From Morella rubra (lineage: Eukaryota > Streptophyta > Magnoliopsida > Fagales > Myricaceae): 64,000 nucleotides of DNA. A program made the position numbers and the translations under genes. Below are positions 56,491-64,000 of the stretch, one piece after another. The DNA is taken from positions 11,913,082 to 11,977,081 of the forward strand of contig CM025856.1 in NCBI GenBank assembly GCA_003952965.2, read 5' to 3'. Numbering within the stretch: position 1 is the first letter of the stretch; every line of letters starts with the position of its first letter. The notes below the pieces were generated by a model. It was given only the letters and a program-made list of their open reading frames with translations, was not told the origin of the DNA and made no database searches.

Positions 56491-59400
56491 ATGCAGTAGG
56501 AGAGCTCTTTCTTTCTGCATTCCTTCAAGTGCTGTTTGACCGATTGGCGTCTCGCGACTTGCTCAACTTGGCACGCCGAGAGGGACTTCGGAAAAAGCTG
56601 AAGAAGTGGGAGAAACTGTTGACAACTATTAAGGACGTGCTTGATGATGCAGAGGACAGGCAATATACTGATAAGGCGGTCAAGAAGTGGTTGGATGATC
56701 TCAGAGACTTGGCTTACGATGTGGAGGACATATTGGGTGAGTTCGACACCGAAGCTTCGCGCAACAAATTGATGCGTGAAAATCAGGCAAGCGCTAGTAA
56801 GGTATGGAATCTATCCCTACTTGTTTACTCAGTTGAACCCAAGTCTATTAAGATCAACATTACGCTGGGATCAAAAATCAAAGAAATCACTGCTCGATTT
56901 AATACATCGTGACACGAAAAGATCACTGAGCTTGAAAGGAAATATTGATGGAAGTTCAGACAGAAGAAGACCAAGGAGAGACCCCTCGACTTCTTTGGTG
57001 AATGAAGCTCGTGTTTTGGCAGGCAAAGAGATCTAGAGGCTATACTACAGTTATTGACGAGTGAAGAACTCATTCCGACTACTCTCTCTGTGATTCCGAT
57101 ACGTGGTATGGGGGGTATCGGAAAGACTACTCTTGCCCAACTTGTCTATAATGATAAAAAAGTGGAAAGCTTTTTTGATATAAAAGCATGGGCGTGTGTT
57201 TCTGAAGATTTTGATGTTGCTCGGGTTACAAAAATCATTTTAGAATCTGATACCTCAGAAAAATATGATGGTAAGGATCTCAATTGGTTGCAAGAAAATC
57301 TAAAGAAAAAATTGCAGGGGAAGAGGTTTTTGGTCATTCTGGATGATGTGTGGACTGAGAATTACGAGAAGTGGATCACTCTAGTTGCTCCTTTCCAAAT
57401 AGGGGCGCCGGGAAGTGCCATTATCATTACAACTCGTAATGAGAAAGTTTCGTCAATGGTGGGTACCATCAAAGCTTACGCTTTGTCCCTGTTGTCCAAT
57501 GATGATTGTTTGCCTATATTTACTTTGCATGCATTGGGGACAAGAGACTTCAATGCACATCCAAACCTTAAAGATGCCGGTGAAGAAATCGTTAGGAAGT
57601 GTAAAGGCTTACCTTTGGCAGCAAAAACTTCTCGGAGGCCTCCTGCGCACTACAATACAAAATTTGGAATGAGTGGAAGAAGTTTTGAAATAGCAAGATA
57701 TGGGTAAGATACCTAGAGGAAAAAAGTGGAATTGTTTCAGCTCTTATGTTGAGCTACCACCATCTTCCTTCACATTTAAAGAGGTGCTTTGCATATTGTT
57801 CGATTTTTCCCAAGGATTATGAATTCGAAGAAAAAGAGTTGGTTTTGTTATGGATGGCGGAAGGTTTAATTCAATCAGGAGAAAAGGAAAGCAAATGGAA
57901 GATTGGGTACCAAGTATTTTCGCGATTTGTTGTCGAGGTCATTTTTCCAAAAAGGGAGTGAAGATAATGCACGATATCATATGCATGACCTCATCAATGA
58001 TTTGGCTCAATTGGTTGCAGGAGATACATGTTTTAGAATGGAGGACAAAATCAAGGGTAATAAATTAGAAAGAAGCTTTTTAAAAAGGCTCGACATTCAT
58101 CTTCTTTGGGTGGCAAATATGACGGTGCTAAAATAGTTTGAGGTATTTTCTGAATTGACATATTTGCGTACTTTCCTACCTTTTAACCTTCCAAGATCCG
58201 GGAAACTGTTACGTGACCTGTATTGTCCCTCTTCAGTTGTTGCCGAAATTACAATGCCTAAGAGTTCTCTCTATAAGGGGATACATTGTAACAGAGATAT
58301 CAGATTTAGTTGGTGATTTGAAACATCTACGTTACTTTGACCTGTCCTACAACTGCCATCACAAGCATGGCCTAGAGTCAATAACCAATCTTTACAACTT
58401 GCAAACATTGTTATTAGAATAATTGTCGTAAACTAGTAAAGTTGCCTTCGATGTTTGCAAATCTCGTCAACTTGCGTCATCTCAAGTTGTAGGAGCTAAT
58501 TCATTGGAAGGAATGCCTCCACAAATAGGTAAGCTTGTTTGCCTTCAGACATTGCTCATTCTAGTTGTGGGGAAAGGGAACTACTCTAGGATAATTAGGA
58601 GTTGGGGAGTCTGTCAAATCTTCGAGGGAGCTCTTTGCATTTCGAGATTGGAGAATGTGATTGAATCCGAGGATGCAAGTGATGCTAATTTAATCAGTAA
58701 GTCCAATCTCGATGCTTTGTTGTTGGATATGGAGTGGCAATCGTGGTAAGTGTTCACAAGACAAGACGACGGCATTTGAGGTACTTAACAAGCTACAACC
58801 TCACAACAGTTTGAAAGAACTCATTATCAGGCATTATGGTGGTGAAAAATTTCCGACATGGTTCAGAGGTGCATCATTTCCTAACATGGTGCTCCTGAGA
58901 ATAGAAAATTGTCCAGAGTGTACATTATTGCCACCAATCGGGGAACTTTCCATCGCTCCAAGTCCTTTCAATTAAAGGCTTGGACAAGGTGAAGAATATT
59001 GGTCCTGAGTTTTTTGGGGAAGGTTGCTCACAACCTTTTAAATCTTAAGGACTTTGCATTTTGAGAATATGCCAGAATGGGAGAATTGGAGTCCAGGCCA
59101 AGAATTCCGAGGATTAGTTGAGCTTTCTATCAAAAGCTGCTCGAGGCTGTCGAGGGAGTTACCAAACCAACTTCCTTTACTGAAAAAAGTTGTGATAGAA
59201 AATGTGCGGAATTGGTGGTTTTGATTTCAGGGTTTCCAGAGCTATGCGAAGTAGCAATTGGGGAGTGCAAAGGCTTGGTGTGCAGAAATGATGTTGGCTT
59301 CCGGTCATTACGCTCTCTTGAAGATTAGTATTATTTCAGAATCCGCGAGTCACATTGAAGGACTGACACATGTAGAAGACTTACCTATTTCTCGTTGTGA

Positions 59401-60630
59401 GCTGATGCCTTTGTGGTCAAATAATGTGGGACTCCTACAACATCTCCCGCGCCTTCGGAAGCTAAGAGTTAGCACGTGTTCAGAACTGGTTTCGTTGGTG
59501 GCAAAAGAAGTTGGAGAGCAGCCACAACTGGGTTTGCCATCCGCGTTGAGAGAAATTGATATCTATGATTGCAAGGCCCTAGAATCTCTACCCAAGGCAG
59601 TGATGTACAATACCACGTGTCTCGAGTCTATCTCCATATGCAGATGTCATTCGCTGACGTACTTTGCAAAAGGCCACCTACCTCCGACTCTAAGGCGGCT
59701 GCGCATAAGTTGTTGCAAGAATATCCGGACCGTTTTGCTGGAGGAGGATGATATCAATAGCACAACATCTCTTCTTGAGCACTTGTTTATTGATGATTGT
59801 CCATCGCTCGAATCATTAACATCAAGTGGAGAATTACCCGCAACACTTAAAAGTCTCGCTATTTGGCAATGCAAAACGCTGGAGTCAATAGCTGAAAGCT
59901 TTCCCCGCGACTCTTCTCTTGAATCTATTGACATTCGACAGTGTGGAAACCTCAAATCCTTACCGAGGGGCATTCACGGTCTCAGCCATCTACATCGCAT
60001 TTTTATTTGGAGTTGCTCGAATCTTGATCCCTTCCCAGACGGAGAGAGAGAGTTACTCCCTCCAAACTTGAGACGCCTTAAGATATTAGACGAAGCTTGC
60101 GTGAAAATGGTCCACGGTATCCACAATCTCGCCTCTCTTCAAGATTTGGAAATATCGCGATGCCCGGGCATTGTATCCTTTCCCGAAGAGGGTTTTCCCA
60201 CCAACATAACAGAGCTTGTGATCATAGATCTCAACATCACTGAGGCTTTGTTTGAGTGGGGGTTGCACAGGCTTACCTCTCTTAGACGACTTCAAATTGA
60301 GGGTGGATGTCCGCATTTGGAGTCCTTTCCAACTCCAAAGATGATGCTGCCTGCCTCTCTTACCAGCCTCCCATCTCAAGCTTTCCGAATCTGGAATCCC
60401 TATTTCCGAGGGTTTTCGAAACTCGAATCTCTTGAACATCTGGTGTGGATAATTGCGAAAAGCTCACAAGCTTCCCAAAGAATGGCCTTCCTCCCTCACT
60501 CCTGACACTTCAGATCTCCAAATGTCCTTTGCTGGAAGAACGTTGCAAGCGAGATCAAGGGCGAGAGTGGTCCAAGATAGCCCACATCCCTTGCGTTAGA
60601 ATTGATGTCAGTTCCATCATAAATATGTAA
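56491..60630 (+). pseudogene. CC-NB-LRR disease-resistance gene (RPP13-like 1), frameshifted
   Basis: Once encoded an intracellular CNL immune receptor. The presumed ATG at 56491 is followed by ATGCAGTAG where ATGGCAGTAGGAGAG is expected, a one-base loss. The coiled-coil (Rx_N) domain follows: FLSAFLQVLFDRLASRDLL, and RDLAYDVEDILGEFDTEA with the EDVID-type motif. NB-ARC: P-loop GMGGIGKTT (about 57106), kinase-2 FLVILDDVW (57327), RNBS-B GSAIIITTR, GLPLA (57606), [19 protein letters not shown] (57787), MHDL (57981). LRRs run from 58140 to 60600, including a 415-codon open stretch from 59258. The C-terminus ends ...RIDVSSIINM with a stop at 60628-60630. The best frame changes at least seven times, plus in-frame stops (for example 56910). 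All motifs are otherwise well kept, so inactivation looks recent or sequence errors contribute. Confidence 0.92.
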
Positions 60631-60654
60631 AATTGGGGAATAGTTGCCTTGTTC

Positions 60655-61340
60655 GAATTTGAATCAAAACCAAGTCAGCAAACAAATCCGAAGGTAAGTT
60701 TATTTCCTTATCAATACTTTTGGCTTTTGCTCTTATCTGGGTTGTCTCTTGATTGTTGGCTTTATGTTGCTTTGTTTCTTGGAGCCATTGTAGCTGTCGC
60801 TGAATATTCTGACTATTGGGTGTCGCTATTCTTGCTGGCGTAAAGGCCCAGTAGGTATTCGCTAAAATGCCTAACTACACAAGCAGAAAGAGAAGGCCCT
60901 TGGACGTTGAGTTTCTCGTTGCTATTTTGTCATTGCGGATCATATATATATTTGGTAGACCTTTGGGACGCTCAATATTCAACAAGGTATGTAGTTTGAT
61001 TTTCTTCCTATTGATAACAGTTCCCTTGTTCGCATTTGATTCCACTTTTCCTACGTTCAACCGCAAGTGCCAGGAAATAAATCCAAAAGTAAGTGTATTG
61101 CTATGTCAATTCTTTTGGTTTGGCTCTTCTCTGGATTGTCTCCTGAATATTGGCTTCTTCTTTTTTTCCTCTTTTTCTTGCAGCTATTCTCGAATTTGCT
61201 GATGGCTGACTATTATTTTGGTTTGCTATTGTCGCTGGGTTTGCATAAGGGCTCTGTAGGTGTTCGCTAAAATGACTAACGAAACAGGCAGAAAACTTGA
61301 ACTTAGATTTGGTGGATCCTTGCGATCCTCAATAAGGTTT
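60655..61340 (+). repeat. imperfect tandem duplication in NLR 3' region
   Basis: Two units of roughly 350-400 bases. Each begins 'aa(a/t)ccgaaggtaag' or 'aaatccaaaagtaag', passes 'tcttttggttt' and 'gctgtcgctg / gctattgtcgctg', and ends 'ggtgttcgctaaaatg'. Each has donor-like GTAAGT and T-rich stretches, so this could be a repeated 3' UTR exon-intron unit of the NLR. Confidence 0.6.
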
Positions 61341-62265
61341 GTAGTTAGATTTTCTTCCTCTTGATAATATTGGCATTTGTACTGTAACAATGGCCATCGC
61401 CAATTGACAATTATAATGGGCTATTATATTTATCAAGATGATTTACTAGGTTAGTTTTTCAATAGCTGATAGCGAAGAAAGTTTTCAAGTTAGCTTTGCA
61501 AAAGGAGGAAACCTAAAAACTACAAGTTCAACACTAATGTTCTTACCTCCAAACCAGGAGGATATACACGATTTGCCCGGTGAAGTGGAAGTTTTAATTG
61601 ATGAAAATCATGATCCTGGAGAGTATCTCGATTGTAATATTTTCCTCCTTTTTTCTTTCTGTTTTATTCAGTGCTTAAAAACGTGGCAATGCCCTTTATT
61701 GCAATAAATTAACTATATTAATTTAGTTACATTTTGATCATCATCCTTGGAGTTTTAAAATATGTTCATAATCAGTATTTAGACTTTGCGACAGATGGTG
61801 GCTTGGCAACTATTTTAAAATATGTCCATAACCTATTTTCTATGTTTTGGCCTCTAGTAATCTCTTTTAATAAATTCACTTCTCCTTTGTAGCTAATTCA
61901 CTGCTTTTTTTATTCTTCCGCTAGTGCAAATAAACAACATTCTTGGTCCTTGAAGTATGAAGTATGTTAATCCGACAATCATTTAGGCAACCCCCCGAAG
62001 TCCAAATAGTAACCTACAGTGATGCAGTTGTAAGCATTGCAAATATATCCCCTTTTGTGTATGTTTTCCATTCTTTGATTTAGGTTTTCCATTCTTTGAT
62101 TTAGGTTGCTTAAGCTTTCACCGTTAGGTGATGGGCTCGTAAATACCGTTACGAATTGTTACAATTTTCTTGACTGAGATGCGCGAGTTAAATTCCAGGT
62201 CATCTATGATGGAGGTAGTGCCATGCATAAAAATTGTGGCGGGGGAATTATAAAGGTGGCAATTC
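61341..62265. other. spacer
   Basis: A short stretch at about 61545-61635 reads LPPNQEDIHDLPGEVEVLID, unrecognised. The rest is AT-rich without gene signals. Confidence 0.35.
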
Positions 62266-62273
62266 CATTGGAG

Positions 62274-63195
62274 CAGGGGCGGAGTGAGGGGGGTGGCCCC
62301 TACAAAATTTTTGTGAAAAAATTTTGTGAATATATATTTAGAGGCTTGACTGAAAAAAATTTACAATTGGCCCCTCCAAAATTTTGATATTTCTATTTGG
62401 TCTCCCAAATTAAAGTCCAACACATTTACAATAGATCTAACTTTGGATCCTAAGAATGCATCTAACTTCTTCAATATTAATGATATTTGTAGACTTGTTG
62501 ATAAATTTTACCATAAGATTTTACAGAGCAAGAAAAGATTCAGTTGAGATATCAATTGAAAACCTTTAAGTGTGATGTGTCTCACAATCCCGATTTCAAA
62601 AGTTTGTCTACAATTTCTGAGTCATGCCGAAAATTGGTGGAAACAAGAAGGTCAAAATTTTTCCATTTGATTGATAGATTGATTCGTCTTGTGTTAACTC
62701 TTTCAGTTTCAATAGTTACTACAAAGCGAGTTTTTTCAGCCATGAAAATCATTAAAACAAGACTTTGCAACAAGATGGAAGATGAATTTCTTGCAAATTC
62801 TTTGGTTATCTATATTGAAAAAGTAATTGCTGCAATTGTTAGCACAGAAATGTTAATAGATAATTTCAACTCTTTAAAGAGTCGTCAAGTTGCTTTGTAA
62901 TAGTAAATTAGTATGTTTTTGTGTACTTTTTTTTTTAGTATATCTAGATAAGATATATTTTTGTGGACTGTAATAGAAAATCAGTATACTTTTGTATACT
63001 TTTTTTTGAGTATATCTACAATCAAGTAGACAAAATAAATTTTTGTATACCTGTTTTTAGTTCTAAATCAAGGTTAACTTATGACAAAATATTGTTGCAA
63101 ATTTTTTATATCCTATAATATTTGAATTTCATTTTTAATAATATTATTTAATTAATTTGGCCCCTCCAATAAGAAAATCTGTGGTTCTGCCACGG
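62274..63195 (+). mobile_element. 922-bp hAT remnant with 8-bp target duplication
   Basis: CATTGGAG at 62266-62273 and 63196-63203 flanks the element. The left end is CAGGGGCGGAG and the right end CTGCCACGG (inverted, CCGTGGCAG), imperfect hAT ends. Inside, 62544-62900 encodes the transposase C-terminus: FFHLIDRLIRLVLTLSVSIV, TKRVFSAMKIIKTRLCNKME and LANSLVIYIEK, the hAT dimerisation region of ZMYM1/TTF-type elements. The N-terminal and DDE regions are lost, so it is a deletion derivative. The frame is open and ends in TAA. Confidence 0.85.
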
Positions 63196-63203
63196 CATTG
63201 GAG

Positions 63204-63519
63204 GAAGCTCGTAAATACCAGCTGGTTTGGGATACATTGTCTGCTTAACGTATTTGGTGGTGTATTAGACATGGAAATTTCTTTTTATGTTTTAATTTGG
63301 GTTTCGGTTTTTTCATTGTAACAAGCCAAGTTTTGATTGGTACCGTCCCTATAAGAAAAACATTTATTAACCTCATTCCTTATGATGTTATTCGCGAATG
63401 TTCAGCTTCAACCAAATTCTTAGCTTTAACAAATGGAACTTGCTACCGGGGAAGACCGACGTTATTGGATTTGGGAACTTGAAGGCTCCCGAATTGCCAT
63501 TGACCCGTTTGAATAAGTA
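63204..63519. other. spacer
   Basis: Continuation of the DNA into which the hAT element inserted. Short frames without recognisable similarity. Confidence 0.35.
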
Positions 63520-63960
63520 TGAAAAATTAAAACTCATTTTAAATTGATATAATTCCTTCAGCGAAAACAACGGTATTGTTCAAGATTAAAACTCATTTTA
63601 AATAGCTCTATATTATTATACATGTTCGAAAAACACAATGTTTTTAACGAGCTTTTTCTCAGACAGACCAACAAAAGGGGCATGGAGGAAAAAACAAAAA
63701 CCTTTTGCCTCGTTAGAGATCAACTTGGATTTCACATTTAGGTCTCTCCGTCAACTTGAAACTAACTACTGTTTTTTGTTGTTGAAATTAATACTTTATA
63801 TATCACCAATAATAGGAAGATGAGTTATAAACTCAAAATTACTTGAAAATGTTAACTTCTTTCCACACCAGTGCCTAAGGTTAAAGAAAATCACATTTAG
63901 GTCCCTCCCTCAAGTTGGATGCAACTACTTTTTTGTTGCTGTTCAAATTATCATTAACAA
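63520..63960 (+). repeat. NLR 3'-flank, copy 2
   Basis: Partner of 52820-53175. Also contains a partial internal repeat of itself ('attaaaactcattttaaat' at about 63525 and 63585; 'cacatttaggtc' twice). Confidence 0.65.
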
Positions 63961-64000
63961 TAAGAACAGGAGGTCCTCCAGAAATCATCTGTGGCATGAC

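Noticed and set aside
60086-60439. Minus-strand frames antisense to the LRR region
   Set aside because: The + strand has clear leucine-rich repeats in a 415-codon frame. The minus frames are shadows.

Overview
This is nuclear DNA from a flowering plant, almost certainly a eudicot. The evidence is spliced genes with GT-AG introns, an AT-rich background, an RPP13-like CC-NB-LRR locus, a RAF/CTR1-type kinase, plant L1-type LINE and Ty1/copia elements, and hAT, CACTA-like and MITE elements. Nothing prokaryotic or organellar was seen. I cannot name the species.

Region by region. 1-3.6 kb: two partial copies of a RAF-like MAPKKK gene (EDR1/CTR1 type). The exons carrying the END of the kinase domain lie before the exons carrying its middle, so the locus is a broken tandem duplication. 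1.7-9.1 kb: several copies of a GC-rich dispersed repeat with a strong hairpin and a conserved splice-donor sequence. More copies lie at 11.5 and 38.9 kb. 4.5-5.0 kb: one intact single-exon GNAT acetyltransferase on the minus strand, followed by a 158-bp tandem repeat. 8.7 kb: an ankyrin-like scrap.

13-36 kb: the most interesting part, a minus-strand array of four two-exon genes for small secreted eight-cysteine defensin-like (DEFL) peptides. They are copy A (14.2-15.1 kb), B (16.4-17.8 kb), C (22.5-23.4 kb) and D (33.8-34.6 kb). A, C and D are intact. B is dead: it has a frameshift after the start, a destroyed splice donor, and two Cys-to-Arg changes. All four introns hold the same tRNA-like SINE with its target duplication, so the SINE was present before the array expanded. 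Later insertions separate the copies: two MITEs in B, a gutted copia element upstream of C, and CACTA-like material between B/C and C/D, with a ~270-bp-arm inverted repeat between C and D. A fifth copy of the DEFL downstream flank survives at 42.5-43.6 kb without a gene.

36-50 kb: repeats, comprising a TTA-flanked MITE, a copia LTR plus gag stub, a probable solo LTR, foldback MITEs, and a ~6 kb LINE bounded by a 13-bp target-site duplication. 50-64 kb: an NLR locus, with an internally deleted NB-LRR fragment (51.6-52.5 kb) and a longer but many-times-frameshifted CC-NB-LRR pseudogene (56.5-60.6 kb). Their 3' flanks are also homologous, and a hAT remnant with an 8-bp target duplication follows.

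The likely working protein genes are therefore the GNAT and three DEFLs. The rest is pseudogene or transposon. Both the DEFL and NLR families belong to defence or signalling gene classes that expand by local duplication. No operon-like co-operation between them can be claimed.
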